A stretch of DNA of 64,000 nucleotides from Scolanthus callimorphus. Taxonomy: Eukaryota; Cnidaria; Anthozoa; Actiniaria; Edwardsiidae. How positions within the stretch are numbered: position 1 is the first letter of the stretch; each line of letters starts with the position of its first letter. The DNA is taken from positions 29,091,951 through 29,155,950 of the forward strand of contig CM066917.1 in NCBI GenBank assembly GCA_033964015.1, given 5' to 3'. Shown here piece after piece: positions 11,351 through 24,900 of the stretch. The notes beneath the pieces are model-generated. The model worked only from the letters and a program-made list of their open reading frames with translations. It searched no databases and had not been told where the DNA came from. The position numbers and the translations under genes are program-made.

Positions 11351-14300
11351 CTATTTGCGCGTTTTTTTGCAGTGCTTAGAGGAATTGAACTTTCCCTTGA
11401 GTACATTTTTGATGTATTCTGACGACTCCCCGAAATTTCCCCTGGGCATATACCGACCAACATAATAAGTGCACTTCTGTGTGCCCTTTGTGCCAGTGTA
11501 TGCGCCAAAGCCCATTTGTTTGCTTGCCTTCCAGACCATCTGGGTAAAATGAGTGACGACCGAACCACCAACGTTGCCGCTCTCAAAGTTGTAATCGCAG
11601 ACTTCATTGTACCTGGAAGTGAAAAAACACACTCGTATTAAAGAGGAAGCTCAACATAAATGGTCAGGATCAATATACATTGTCAGTGGTTGTGACATCT
11701 CCCCCCCCCCCCCCCCAAAAAAAAAAAATTATTTAGTAAATGCTTGATACACCCCTGCTCAGCTTTTGCAAAAGCTCATGATGTACATCATGAGCTTTTG
11801 TCAGCATACATCCTCCATGATCGAACAGTGGAGACAGCGCCTTGTTTCTGGTTTTACATAAACTTTATTAATCGCAATTTTTCGATTTCGAGGGAATGAT
11901 GAAGTCATGTCATTGCCCTAAGACTTCTTTTAAATTTTTTAAACCTGATTTCAAATTTGAATTCTCAATCTGTTCTTAGTTTTTATAAGGCCCGGATTTG
12001 ATTGGCAGTCTGTCAGAATAATAATAATAATCTTTATTCGCATCACTTTGTTTCCTCGACCGTTCATTCACCATCGTTCTCAAAAAAGGTAACTGTATAA
12101 TTCTATAGGAAAAGTATTTCTTCTTAGGAAATTTTCACAATCAAATCAAATATATTTTCTCGGTGGCGTCTGTGTGTCCTATGGTGAGGAAGGATCAGTG
12201 TTTAAGTTCATGCGTCGTTCTACTTAATGAATCTGTGACATCATAATTCTATTCTAATCGCTATTCTCAGCGATACACTTTTTTTTACAGGTTTCTTTTT
12301 CATATAGTTACAGTTCTTTGTCATGACAACTCTGCAAGTGATGTTGACCCCCCTAGAATTCCATATTAGGAGCATAAACCTTTTGAAAGGATACCAACCC
12401 TTACAGGCTGCTCAATGAATATCCCCCCCCCCCTCCGAAATTTTCTCAGCGGGGGGTACTAAGTTTTTATTTGCCACTGCCTAAAATATACCATCCATCC
12501 ATGGCGTTCTGAACAGTTCGTCCAATCTCTCCGCTTCCGCATCCATACGCCAAATTCTCTCCATAGCCGTTGCTTTTAGAGTGTTGCATGCTTCCTCCAT
12601 CGAAATTAGCTTTAGCCCATTTTTGACACTCGTCGCTCAGCGTATCATTCAGCTTCAGTTCTCCAACCCCATGCCGCTTTCGATAACAGTTATGGATGGC
12701 CAAGGCTTGCTGTGCATCATCTGCAATGAATATGGCAGAAGCACAGTTGCTAATCATTGTCGTTTTATCTGTTTTATGTCTTTTTCACATGTCTTATCCT
12801 GACAATTTTGTTTTAAAACGACGTGTTTTTATCGTTTTACAAGGATGGGAAATCATATAGAATTCCCAGTTTAGTGGACATAAATTCCCATTCCCAGTGC
12901 AGCCCGTGGTCAAATCCCAGTCCCAGTGACCCCGATCACACTTTTCCAGCCTAAAATAAGGCCAATCCCAGCTCCCATTTTACCCCTTCTAGACCTGTCT
13001 TTAGAATTTTGCAAACTTAAAGCTTTTTTATAAAGAGCCCATTCTATACACCTGATTGGCCAGACATGCTGTGTTATATATATCATGTTTATTTCCTTGT
13101 GCTCAACACGAATACGTACCATTGCCAGAAATCGTACAATTTTCACCTCCACCTCCAGGGCTTGTGTTATTACCAGGGCTTGTGGTATTCCCAGGGCTTG
13201 TGGTATTACCCTTATCGGGTTTCTCACTATCGGGTTTTCCACTTCCTGGACTTCCCCCACCGGGGGTCTCGCCCCCACTACCTGGTTTTCCATTTGCAGG
13301 TCCTTTTTTTGTTGTGTCTACCAGGATCTTTATGTTCAGAGTTATGGCTTCGTTTCCATCCTTTTGAACTGTTATAGCAACTTAAAAAAAAAGAAGGCAA
13401 AACGAGGTGGATTTCGAGATGAGAAAGGATTTCGAGATGACGTCCCGTGCGTGACGCGGGTTACCGGTGCAGTAGTGCCAGGCTCTTGGGGGCCAAAACA
13501 AAGATGACGGCCTATACAGACAGCGTTACGTTCTTTGAGGAACTTTAATACGGCAATTTAGGGTAAGATATCAGCTAGAAAATCATCTGGAATTACACAT
13601 ATGGTATAAAGTAGAAACCGATTCCATATAGGGACATTTTAGAAAACGACAGTTTAAAAGTAGAAATATATCTTGAAGAGGTCTTGCCGAGTCTTTACGC
13701 AAATGGTTTAGTTCAACAAATAAACCAATGTCGTGAACTTTCAGCAACCCAATAGTCTGCTCGGGAATCTACAGTACGGACAGTAAAACTTCGAATATAA
13801 GAACTAATATTTTAAGTTGATTTTTCAGGCTGGTTAGGTTCTTCATAGCCTCTTATTTTCAGAGGTCGTCGTCAGGTATAAATACTTTAATACATATAAA
13901 AATATAATACAATCACATGCTGAACAAAACATTTTGGGTTATGTAGTATTTTAATATATCTGTTAGGGGAGAGGTTAAAACAATGGTACTCTAGAGCTCT
14001 AGAGAGGGACCCGATTTAGGAGGGGTGGACAGGGGTACTTCGTCCCGCAACCCACCACCTCCCCTGACAAGATCGGCCTCCAAAAAAGTACCATTGTTTT
14101 GACCTCTTGGCCTTATCTGTCTGTCCCTATGGCCAATGCGTATTATTATTCAGCCATGCCACTATCTCGGTTCTGATTGGCTAAGAGTACGCAGCGAAAC
14201 TTTGTTGGCGCGCAGTGCCTGACGTCATACTACAGACATTAGGATTGATGCACTCTAATGACGTCATAACGCAAGCCAGTAGGTTTGGCCGCCATCTTGG

Positions 14301-16188
14301 TTTTTATTTCCGAATTGAAAGCCGGTTTTGCGAATATTCTCGTTGAATCTGTTATGATTTTTGCCAAGAGATCATTGCTCAGGATATCTGAACATCAACT
14401 ATGGCTATTTGAATTGAATACGAAAAGGAAAATACCAAATGGACGTAAGCTGAAGTTGAAAAACCATGTCGCCGTGCATGGCCTCATCGTCGATTTCGTT
14501 TAGCTAGGTAAGAATTCTTGGTTGCTGAATAATAAAACAATTATTGAATTCGGTTTTCGCATGATAGTGAGATTTGTCAACGCCTCGAGTTAGTGTTATC
14601 CGCCTCAGCTTCGCTTCGGCAGATAACACAAACCTCGGCGTTGCCAAATCTCACTATCATGCTCAACCTCATCCAATAAGTGTTAATTGGCGTACAGGTA
14701 GCTACGCGTGCCTGGGGAACACCGCGGCATAATGGAGCCTATGTTTTGGAAACCGCCATCTTGGAAGCAAATGCCAACATGTCTTGATATAACTGAGAAT
14801 TCCATTTGTTGCATGTTAAATATTTCTTACCAGCAGCATTTTCCGAATTAGCACTAGCAGCTTGAATCTCCGGTCTTTCTCCAGAACCATCACTTTCATT
14901 AGTTTTAGAGGAGTCGCCATTGTTGGAGCTTTCACTGGGTGAGCTGGCGCTATCGAGCACTGGCTCTCCGTCGGGTGCTTGGGAGCCTTGCAGACCTTGC
15001 AATTTTAGGCCTGACACGCAATAAACTACAAATAGCGGAAACTCATTAATTAAAGGTAATTCCCTTTTTTTGCACCGCATCTCCCTGCACGGGGATCTTG
15101 TCAGCAGTCAGGGATTACTTGTTCTCAAATTTAGCGTGTACTCATTTCCCACCTCTGTCATTTTCCCATCTATAAAAACTGGTGGGTTGCCCGTGTGACG
15201 ACGGACAAACAGTACACACATCCATGATGACGATGCATATTACACTGTGTTGGACATGTAGCTATGGGGCTTCAGCGCCCGCGGGAACTCCGCTTAAACA
15301 AAGTAACTACTTAATGGTGCGTAATCGAGCACGATGACCACCTCATTTGATTGCATTTTATTGATTGCCCTAAACATTGCCCTTGATTGCCCTAACAATG
15401 TTAAACATGGCAAGGTTGAAAAAGAGTTAATTTGTGTTTCAATTTCAGAGAATTACGATAAGGACAGGGCCGACATTGGGGGGGGGGGGGGGGGGGGGGG
15501 TCACTAAATGAGAAACTAACGTGAAACATTAGCATCTATTTGGGTTTGCGTGTAAGGTACCCAAAACGTACAAAACAGATATAAACTTTTCAAAATATAA
15601 GAAACTGAGTCGGATGCTCACGGTTCAAAACGCGCAGCTGTAAAGTCTGTTCGGCTATGTGACTAATTATTGTTGGTTCAGTTTGGTTCAAGCTGTTCTG
15701 ATGGCTGACCACTTGATTTACATTTAAATCGTTTTCACGTAAAAAAAAAAGATATTCTCTCGAGTTTGATAGTAATATAATAAAATTTACAATGCCAAAA
15801 ATAAGCATAACATTTTTTAAAGTTGCAATAAATTAGTAGCTAACGGTGATTAAATTAAAAAGTCCGCCCCGCTGGAACAGGGAGTGAAAGGGTGTGTTTT
15901 ATGGCTTAGTATCAGTGTCACAATAATCCAATGATTATTATTATGATTATTACCCGATGACCTCCAAACATTCTTGACACTCATAAATACGGTGCGATAA
16001 TGAGTTAACTGCTTAACTAACTGCTTAACTGCTTATAATACAATTGTTATCAAAATCTGAGAGCCTATTTGTCGCCTTTTTCAGTGATTTTAACACCTGT
16101 TATAAACACACCAAACAAAGTAAGAAAACAAGCAGAAATGGGGATACTTACTAGAAAAAAGAAGAGCAAAGAGTAGTTTCCCCTTCAT
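11351..16188 (-). CDS. CAP-superfamily (SCP/PR-1-like) secreted protein, gene A, 5 exons, about 322 aa
   Basis: Exons: 16152-16188, 14831-15010, 13120-13380, 12492-12720, 11351-11612. All junctions are GT-AG; phases are 1,1,1,2 and every exon stays open. Residues 1-13 (MKGKLLFALLFSS) are a signal peptide. Residues 13-72 are a Ser/Gly/Asp/Glu-rich stalk. Residues 73-95 form a strand-like segment (VAITVQKDGNEAITLNIKI). Up to about 159 runs a Pro/Gly linker with clustered N-glycosylation sequons (GNTTSPG repeats, NCT). Residues 160-322 are the CAP domain with the expected tetrad: His in MQHSKSNG, Glu in GENLAYG, Glu in WYNEV, His in HFTQMVW. The Tyr-Tyr-Val-Gly-Arg-Tyr motif near the C terminus also fits. 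CAP proteins are extracellular or membrane-associated; the ligand is unknown here. Its CAP domain is the most divergent of A-D, while its first two exons are nearly identical to those of B. Confidence 0.85.
14528..14680. repeat. Hairpin element, gene A intron 2
   Basis: Starts AATAATAAAACAATTATTGA, like 39865-40024, but has different inner arms (GCATGATAGTGAGATTTG). The apex is CTCAGCTTCGCTTCGG. Confidence 0.8.
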
Positions 16189-16504
16189 TTTTTAAACTCT
16201 TCATGTAATTGACAGGTAAGTCCTTTCTACGCACACGATCAATTTTTAAGTAAAAACGATTCACTTAACAATCGATCACTTAACAAACGATCGATCAAAT
16301 TCTGAAGGGTACCCGTTTTTAAAGAATTCAAATCACTGACCCTCATAAAGTAAATCTTACGTGAACTTCAGACACGGATAACGATAAATGAAAAAAAAAA
16401 ACAGCTCAGTTCCCATTACCCGATTTATTTTATTTACGCCCTTCGCCCTATAATCCAAATTAGTGTTGAGTACTGGAAAAGTGCAGAGGCCGAGCTACGT
16501 TTGC

Positions 16505-16720
16505 TGATAGCATGGGCGTAGCCAGGGGGGGGGCACAGGGGGCCTTGGCCCCCCCTTTCTCGGGAGATTTTCCCATACATTTACTGTATTTGCTGTAGGA
16601 AATTTGACTAAATTTTCGTTCCATGTTTTCACTATCCGCCACCCCCCTGGAAAGAGGAGTGTTACCATAGAGACACGGGCACCAGAGTGGGAAATATTTG
16701 GCCACCCTCCGTGGCCATTT
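16505..16720. repeat. GGGCGTAGCCAGGGG-type dispersed repeat
   Basis: GCATGGGCGTAGCCAGGGGG followed by GGCCTTGGCCCCCCC is a widespread transposon-end pattern in animals. The - strand open frame over it is not treated as a gene. Confidence 0.4.
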
Positions 16721-17059
16721 ATTTAAAATAGTGTTATACAATAATTATCTCACCTTTTGAGCAAAGGTGAAGGCAAAAAGATATAAGAGATCAGAATAGG
16801 GGAAGACGACGGATATGATTGGATAGAAGCCGCAATTGACAATTGAAAGTTTTTATTGAACAGACTGTTTCACAAGCAGTGGTTCCACCATAGCCTGGGG
16901 CACCGGTGCAGAGTGGAGGGTTTTCCTTTTATTAAACGTTTGTCATCTTAAAAGGGACTTAGAGTTGATCATTTTTATTCATTTGTATTTTTTCCTGTTA
17001 TTATAAGTTTTCTGTTTTCATTTTTGATGTGTTTGCTTCGATTCTAATCGTATTCCCCC

Positions 17060-18190
17060 TCGAATATTAGTATTCCCTCCCCCGCAGTAAAGAACAAAAC
17101 CTGTGTCAACAATAAACCGCAAGCTCGACATTAAATATTTCCGCGTGGTGACGCTCATTAATTCACCCGCAGTAAAGAACAAATGGACACCCTGTGTCAA
17201 CAATTAACCGCAAGCTCATTAAATATTTCCGCGTGGTGACGCTTACTAATTTCCCCGCAGTAAACAACAAATGGACACCCTGTGTCAACAATAAACCGCA
17301 AGCTCATTAGATATTTCCGCGTGGTGACGCTTTTTAATTCACCCGCAGTAAACAACAAATGGACACCCTGTGTCAACAATAAACCGCAAGGTCATTAGAT
17401 ATTTCCGCGTGATGACGCTTATTAATTTCCCCGCAGTAAAGAACAAATGGACACCCTGTGTCAACAATAAACCGCAAGCTCATTAAATATTTCCGCGTGG
17501 TGACGCTCATTAATTCCCCCGCAGTAAAGAACAAATGGACACCCTGTGTCAACAATAAACCGCAAGCTCATTAAATATTTCCGCGTGGTGACGCTCATTA
17601 ATTCCCCCGCAGTAAACAACAAAATTGACACCCTGTGTCAACAATAAACCGCAAGCTCGTTAATATTTCCGCGTGGTGACGCTTATTAATTCCCCCGCAG
17701 TAAACAACAAAATTGACACCCTATGTCAACAATAAACCGCAAGCTCGTTAAATATTTCCGCGTGGTGACGCTCATTAATTCCCCGCAGTAAACAACAAAT
17801 TGACACCCTATGTCAACAATAAACCGCAAGCTCGTTAAATATTTCCGCGTGGTGACGCTCATTAATTCCCCCGCAGTAAAGAACAAATGGACACCCCGTG
17901 TCAACAATAAACCGCAAGCTCATTAAATATTTCCGCGTGGTGACGCTCATTAATTCACCCGCAGTAAACAACAAATGGACACCCTGTGTCAACAATAAAC
18001 CGCAAGCTCATTATATATTTCCGCGTGGTGACGCTTATTAATTCCCCCGCAGTAAAGAACAAATGGACACCCTGTGTCAACAATAAACCGCAAACTCATT
18101 AATTCCGCGTAGTGACGCTTATTAATTCAACCACAGTAAACAACAAAAGATCACCTGTGCATGAAAACAATCAAACCGCAAGCTCATTAA
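17060..18190. repeat. 88-bp satellite array, about 13 units
   Basis: The repeat carries CCGCAGTAAACAACAAATGG, then ACACCCTGTGTCAACAATAA, ACCGCAAGCTCATTAAATAT and TTCCGCGTGGTGACGCTCAT. Inner units differ by a few bases, mainly AAT(T)GAC/ATGGAC and TTAATTC(A/C)CC; the end units are degenerate. The period is not a multiple of three, so the - strand open frames across it are not genes. Confidence 0.92.
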
Positions 18191-18689
18191 TTCCCCCTCA
18201 AAAAAACACCGGCCCCTACTATTCGCCAATATCATGTTTACATATTTATAGCAATAGTGAAAATCGACTAGCGTAACGGAGCTATTAGAAAGTTTTACGT
18301 TCGTCATTCGAATTATGAGCGCATTGCGGAAAGTTCAATTTACAGAAAACATGTGGGCTAATGAGCCTCTTGCCATATCCAAGCAATTTTGACATTTTGA
18401 GAAAGCCACTTTGCTCTTAGAAGATGTCATAAAAATGCTCGAGATCAAATAATTACTATTCCCGAGAACGTATTAACGTTTTCAGAAAGTTTTGGAGGCT
18501 CTGTGAAGGTTTTTCACTTCACTTAACTTTATTATATCTTCTTCCTCCATTATCTAGATATATTTGCACAGAGCTGGTCAGACAATGGCGGGTTGGAATA
18601 CACATCAACTGAGACCTGATTTAAAGAATTCCAATCTTGGATTGTGCGTGGCGGAAAACTAAACTTAAAGATATTTGTGCGCGCAAATA

Positions 18690-19600
18690 AATAATTAACA
18701 AAAGTGATGGGAGTGCATATGCCTAGATTTCCTAGTTGGTGTCGTGAGTTCTTCGGCGAGAAAAGAAAGGTTTGCTTGGTTGGTCAGTCCTTTAGAGAAC
18801 AAGCAATGTCTATCAGCCTTACGTCTATCTTCTAGGGACGTCCAACCGAGGTCAGCTAGGAATTTTGCGACAGTTCCTGGTTCGCGAGTGCGATAGTCAC
18901 CGCACACAAAACGCGCGGCTCTGCGTTGGATTTTCTCGACCTCTTGGGTTAACTCAGCTGTGTATGGGTGTCATGCGCTTGAAGCATATTCTAGAAGTGG
19001 TCTTACTAGGCCAAAATAAGCAGCTTGCTTTTAATCGCGAGTACATGTCTAGAGATTGCGCCTGAAGAAGCCCAGCAGCTTGCTCGCACGACAAATGATG
19101 TCCTGCACGCGTGCCGATTCCATCGTAGATCACTGGAAATCGTGACGCCAAAGTACTTGGACAGTCCCCAAGAAAGAGTACAAGTGGGAGTTCTTCTGGT
19201 AATGCCCATCATCCTGTATATTTCCTGGGCGCAAAGTTCATTGACCAGAGCTTAATAGACCAGTGTAGTAGGCGGTTGATATCCTCCTGGAGTATGTCAC
19301 GTCCCCTTTTGTTCGTTGATGCGTCGGTAGCAGACGCAGTCGTCGGTGAATAGCCTGATATCAGACCTGATATCGGAGACGATGTCATTAATGAAGATAT
19401 TAAAGAGTACCGGTCCCAACACTGTACCCTGCGGCGCACCAGATTCCAAGCCATTTGAGTGTTTTACCCATAATAGTGCAACTTGGCCTTCAGTCGTTCG
19501 TGGGGCATTGAGTCAAAAGCTATAGCAGAATCGAGTATAAAGACATCGGTCTGGTAACCTGCGTCGATAGTCCGTGATCAGTCGTGAACAAGTACCGTGC
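18690..19600 (-). mobile_element. CR1/L2-like LINE reverse transcriptase remnant
   Basis: Reading the - strand in shifting frames gives PQGTVLGPVLFNIFINDIV, RLFTDDCVCYR (the YADD region as FTDD), NRLLHWSIKLWSMNF, KYFGVTISSDLRWNRH, then an ending with RREPGTVAKFL-like and LGWTSLEDRRKADR. This order is the C-terminal half of a CR1/L2/jockey-type reverse transcriptase. Many frame changes show it is dead. A polyadenylation-like stretch lies near 18530. Confidence 0.75.
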
Positions 19601-20004
19601 AAAGTTGTGTAACTCAGCTGTGGAATTTATGGAAAGCGTAAATTGCGTGATTGCTTGTGGCAAAAAGCTCATTAGCCTACATTTTCTCTCATGTTCTTTC
19701 TAAAATGAACATTTAACTGCGCAGTTACAACTGAATGTATAACCTTCAAATTTTCTGAGTAAGTTTCATTGCTTTTCCGCAATTGATATTCAGTGCGCGC
19801 TGATTATTTTCGAGCTCTCTCAAACATTCTGAATCTACACCCTGTTTATGTAAATAAATTCAGACTGTAAACAAAGGATCCTTCTATACTATACTAATAG
19901 CGAGACTGATACAAATACAAAAGGAGACAGGAACGGAAGCCATAAAGATAGCACAGGACATATAAGCAACTGAACTAAGCAACGTGAGGTATTAAATAAT
20001 ATTA

Positions 20005-20283
20005 GAAAATAACACCTATGTTGTATTGTGAATGTGCGCATTCTGATTGGTTAAAAAGCGTGTTTGTAAGAGACCTGTCGCGCGTGTGTATGTTATTTTC
20101 TAAAAGCAGTAAAAATACTTTCTGCGTGCTCTGTGGTTTTCTTACAAACACTCGGGGTATGTTGGTCGAACTGATAAAACTTGAAAGACACTCGCCTTTC
20201 AAGTTTTGATCAGTTCTCTCAACATCCCCCTCGTGTTTGTAAGAAAGCAGAGAGCACGCGGAAAGTACTTTTATTGCTTAACG
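20005..20283. mobile_element. MITE, uninterrupted copy
   Basis: Begins TTAGAAAATAACACCTATGT and ends AAAAGTACTTTCCGCGTGCT in complement. The central arms match TTACAAACACTCGGGG on both sides. The second copy (39517-40203) is split by another element. Confidence 0.75.
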
Positions 20284-20852
20284 AGCATCGCTGAGATATT
20301 ATGCGGCTGATAAACGAGTACAAATAGTTTGTACTATTTTCACTCGGGAATTTGCGCGAAATTCGACAGTGCGTGAGTACGTAATCGCCATACTCCCTCA
20401 GGACATTCCTTTGCGTGGTACGCCTAGTCCATTGGTCAAGTGTCGGCCTATTTTTAAGAATTCACGAGTCTAGCTTTGTGGGCATGTCGACATATCCTCG
20501 CAACTCGTAAGTTTTGCAGAATTATCGACCCTCCCACCTCCCCTTTGGCGACGTAGCTCATCCTCCCCGCGTTCTTGGGGCATTCAGCCGCATATTGCCT
20601 CGCCAAAATATCTTATCCATATCTTAATCATACAGAGACAATAAGCGACGGGTCCCCAAGTGAAAATGGTTTATTTTTTAAAGTGGCACGCAGGCTTAAA
20701 ATACTGAAGAGACCCGATTAAGATTAGACAGGAAAATAGGTATAACCTAAGGTCATGCTGCACAGTGGTGCTATGATCTTAGCACAATGTTTAAAAAGAC
20801 CGCTCATTCTCGGCGGCGGCGCCAAAGACTTTCGGGATTCTCCGACCAAAAT

Positions 20853-21598
20853 AGAGCCGGGTTTTCACATGACTGTCGTAAAAGCAATTCATAAGTAATT
20901 CACTATCCAATAAAATGCGATAGTAATTCAACAACAAACCAATCAGAGAGCGAGGTGATTCACAATGTCTCCTTTTCGCGAGCGAAGTAATCACAAGTAA
21001 TAGAGCGGATTTCAGATGACCGTCGTGTTTGCAATTGGTTTGCTTTTTCATTGGCTGCTTATTTCTATCAACCAATCAAATTGCGAACTAATTACAAGCA
21101 AGTAATTACTAGCCAATTGGTTCGGCTCCTGATTGGCTGGGCTGGAAACCATTCAGCAGTAAGTTGTAATTACTCTTGTTTCTGATTGGCTGGGCTGGAA
21201 ACCATTCAGCAGTAAGTTGTAATTACTCTTGTTTCTGATTGGCTAGTGATTGCACAATTGCGTTTACTTTCACGATGGTCATCTGAAATCTGCTCTATTG
21301 TGTAATTATTTTCTCTGTGTGATCTGATTAGCTGAAGGATCAAAGATCATTGCTCTCGACCAATCACAACCCGAATGAATCGCAATATTTGATTTTGTAA
21401 CTGTAAAGTTTCAGCCAAAATGTAAATAAGTGTAAATTTGTCATATGTATATAGCCTTAACTTGCGCATTTGTATTTACCTATAATTCAGTGTTTCACTG
21501 TAAAAGGAATTAATAAACCATATTATTATTATTATAATACCGAGTAACAACTTGTAATTACTCACGACAGTCATCAGAGTCATGTGAAGACCGCTCTA
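20853..21598. mobile_element. GAGCGG-family MITE carrying a second nested copy
   Basis: The outer ends (AGAGCCGGGTTTTCACATGA and ATGTGAAGACCGCTCT) enclose a full inner copy at 21002-21297 with its own ends (AGAGCGGATTTCAGATGACC). The inner copy contains a direct repeat of about 55 bp (CTGATTGGCTGGGCTGGAAA). Confidence 0.8.
21420..21540 (+). mobile_element. LINE/SINE-like 3' tail with ATT microsatellite
   Basis: A TGTAAATA-rich stretch ends in aattaataaaccat followed by (ATT)n, the usual shape of a retroposed 3' end. It lies inside the outer GAGCGG MITE copy (20853-21598). Confidence 0.4.
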
Positions 21599-21968
21599 AG
21601 GCAGGTAAAAGAATTGGCGAATTTAAGCGCCTTCTCAAGACACACATTTTTCAACAAGCACTTTACGGTGATAATATAGTCGTAGATTTCCTTATTATCA
21701 TATTGTTATAAGGTTAATTAGTAGCTTTTGATTTAATTTCACAATTTATTTCAGGCTGATCTTTTGCGCATTTGATCACAGTCCAATGTTAAAATGCGCA
21801 CTATAGTGGTTGGTTGGCGACTTAAGCATACGCATAAGAAGAACGGAAGCCTTTGATCCTTATGCTTACGCTTATGTCGTAGTTGATCCTCATGCTTATG
21901 CTTATGTTGCTAGTGAAAACTAACCCTAAGTAAAACTAATCCTAAGTATTGAATATTGCTATTATGAT

Positions 21969-24900
21969 TTAGTTATTCGCGACGAAATTGCTTTGTTTAG
22001 AGCCAGATTTCACATTGGCGCAGTATGACTGCTTATCAAACTTGCCCTGTGGTACATTTTTGTCATACGTCCCCTCCATATTCCCTGCCTTTTTGTACCG
22101 ACCAACGTAATAAGCGCATTTCATTCCTTTTTCTTCTACCGTAGCGCGTCCAAACCCTAACTCTACACTCTCTTTCCAAACCACCTGGGTAAAGTGACCT
22201 GTTCCACCTCTGCCACTTTTCCCGCCAAAAGTGTATCCTGGTGAACAAACTTCGTTGTACCTAGAGAGAGGACAAGATGATGATGATCAAAATAATAATA
22301 ATGATGATGATGATGTTGATATTACAAAGCGGCCCTTGTTATTATATTATATGTTGATTATTATTACTAAATCAGGGTGTAAATATAGAGGATATTACAC
22401 GGTGGCGCGAAGATATGAGTTTAATGGTTAATGACAATAAAGTACTGATAACGATAAGTAGCACCAACGGCAATTCCAGAAACAAACACGGACACGGTGA
22501 CTATGTTAGTCACATCCTCCAGAAAATCGACGAAAAGTGAAAACAATTTTTTAGATAGAATAATTTGAAGGCGATTCGCATATCTGAAATTCCTGGATTT
22601 CAGAAGGCAAATATATTAGCAGGGATATATTAGCAGCATTTCCCTGTAGGTATCATCTGTATATAGTAACATCAAGAACAAATTCGTATGAAAAACGGAG
22701 AAAGATCGCAGACTGACTACTGTAAACTTGTGAGGTAAATATTTATGTGTCGCTTTCTTGTTACGTTCTTACGAGGTTTCAATGAAGTTCGCAATTTACT
22801 TTCAGTATGCCAAGTAGAACGAAGACATAAAAAACAAACATTTCTTATAATTTTGGAATTTCACTTAGTCGTTATGTATTCAACTTTCAACTTTGGCGTT
22901 ATCTTAGTTGCTTATTTTGTGGTATTTAACTCGTACTGGCTAGAAAAGCTCATGTATCCCTACTTTACTTCTGGCAAACCAGGCAATTGTTCCGAACTTT
23001 CTTCTCCTGGCAAAAATGATCAGGTACATTTTACATTTTTGCCATCAGTTCATAAAAGGCCAGTAGCTTGCTCTACTGCACGCTAAATACTATTTTAAAC
23101 CTCGTTGTGTGTCCATGAACGTTACCATTCTTTTACCAGTCTTACCACTTTGTGATCGCTTCCTCTGGTTCCTGACCTTTGTCAGATGAGCACCCCCTTG
23201 ACAGATTTTCCCCCTGGTCTTTTCGCTCTTCTTTTGATGAATGTTCCAGGGTACCCATATCGGCTATTTTCTTTGCGTATGCCTCAGCTTCCTTAGACAT
23301 CTCATCGTTCAATGTCATAGGGGGGACTCCGTGCACTTTCCGGAATTTGTTGTGCAATTCCAGAGCTTTTTTTTGCATTTCAGAACCTGAGGATGAGGAG
23401 AGACGATGAGAAGAAAATTGTGTAAGATCACATCTTCGAATTCCGGGATCCGTAAGCGGAGAAACATACAAACGAAAACCGGTATAAGATTTTTCAGGCA
23501 ACCAAAATAGTGTTCGTCGCTCGGAAAATCCAGAATCTGGTGATATTGTTAAGGTCCGTTCACACGGCGCGATTTTAGCCGCGATTTGACTTGCAATTTC
23601 TATGGCGATTCCATGGCGATGTCATATCGCGTGGTGTGAATGGCCGGCGATCTTATTGCGATTTTACTTTTGCGATGTCGCCGCAACGTCGCAGACGTTT
23701 TAAAATTTGACAGCGATGCGGGTGCGATTTCTTCAGATCACCAACAAACTGACAAATATCGCAGAGCCAAAACCGCCGGCCGTTCACACCGCGCGATAGA
23801 CGTCGACGATCGCGCCGTGTGAACGGGCCTTAAGGGATTTTCGAAATCTCAGATTTTTAGAGCGCTGTCTCGCAATCTCGTCCAATTACAGACAATCTCG
23901 AATTTTTTTAAAAATTAAAAACATTCATCTCAACTGTCTCGGAAAATCTCGCATTTGCCATCACCCTTCAAAGTATAGTAAGTCACTATGAAGAGCTCCG
24001 CCTTTTTCGGTGGTGCCAGAAGGCAGAAAAGTGGCGCTAATACGAGAACATCAGTTTTAGAAACCGAACGCGAACTTTTTCTAGAAACAGAAAATACGAT
24101 CTCCGAACGACATAGAACAAAAGCCAAGTTTCAGCAACAGAACAACATCATCCAAACATTGAAACAATTCTAACATCGCTTTTGGGGTAGCGAGACGAAC
24201 ATCCATATTTGAAATTCCGAACTTCTAGATTCCGAACAGCACTGAATAAAAAGTTCGAACTTTGCTTTTTTGGACGTCAAGATTCCTATATAATTTTGCA
24301 AACTTCAAGCTTTTTGAAGAGCCCGTTCTGTACATCTGATTGGCCTTATAAGGTGCTTTAGTGTAGATATAGCCTGAGTATCAGGACCCTCCCCCTCCTC
24401 GAAAAAAAAATGAGAGAAGGAGGGAGGAGGGCCTGACACAAATGCATTAAAAAGTTCATGCTCAACCATGATTCAGAATCTGAATGCTGTGCTGATTGGC
24501 CAAAAAGACAAAGGGGCGCGTCACGTGATTTAAACCGGAAGCTAAACTGGAAGCGTTTGCTCGTTCGAGTACAAGCCGCGATGGGAGAGAGGAATCTTTC
24601 GGGAAGACGAATGCATGTTAATAAATTCGTCCTTTCAAATTCGGAATATGGACGAAAGAGAGTTGAATACAGTTTTTTCCTGCTATACAAGTAAAAGAAG
24701 AGAAGACCGCGTGCCTCAAAATCTAGTAGTTTTTGACAAACGCTAATTTATCAACACCGATGCTGTACGCTAGCTTCTGGCTTCAGAAAGATGGAGAGAA
24801 GACCCTTGCGAGTATCGTTACTAGGCCCGAAAGCAGCAAGTCGTGCTACATCCTCCCTCTAAGATCAACGATAACAAAGAAACCTACTCGGCAGCGCTAA

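Noticed and set aside
12910..13293. 127-residue - strand frame rich in Val/Ile/Arg
   Set aside because: It overlaps gene A exon 3 in another frame; the supported frame has glycosylation sequons and matching splice phases.
16460..16741. 93-residue open frame on the - strand
   Set aside because: It lies over a GGGCGTAGCCAGGGG-type dispersed repeat with poly-C/G runs.
17018..17995. Series of about 60-residue open frames on the - strand starting MLTQGVHL
   Set aside because: They repeat with the 88-bp satellite, whose period is not a multiple of three; no single gene could use them.
17060..18190. CRISPR array
   Set aside because: Units are 88 bp and repeated along their full length with no unique spacers; the context is eukaryotic.
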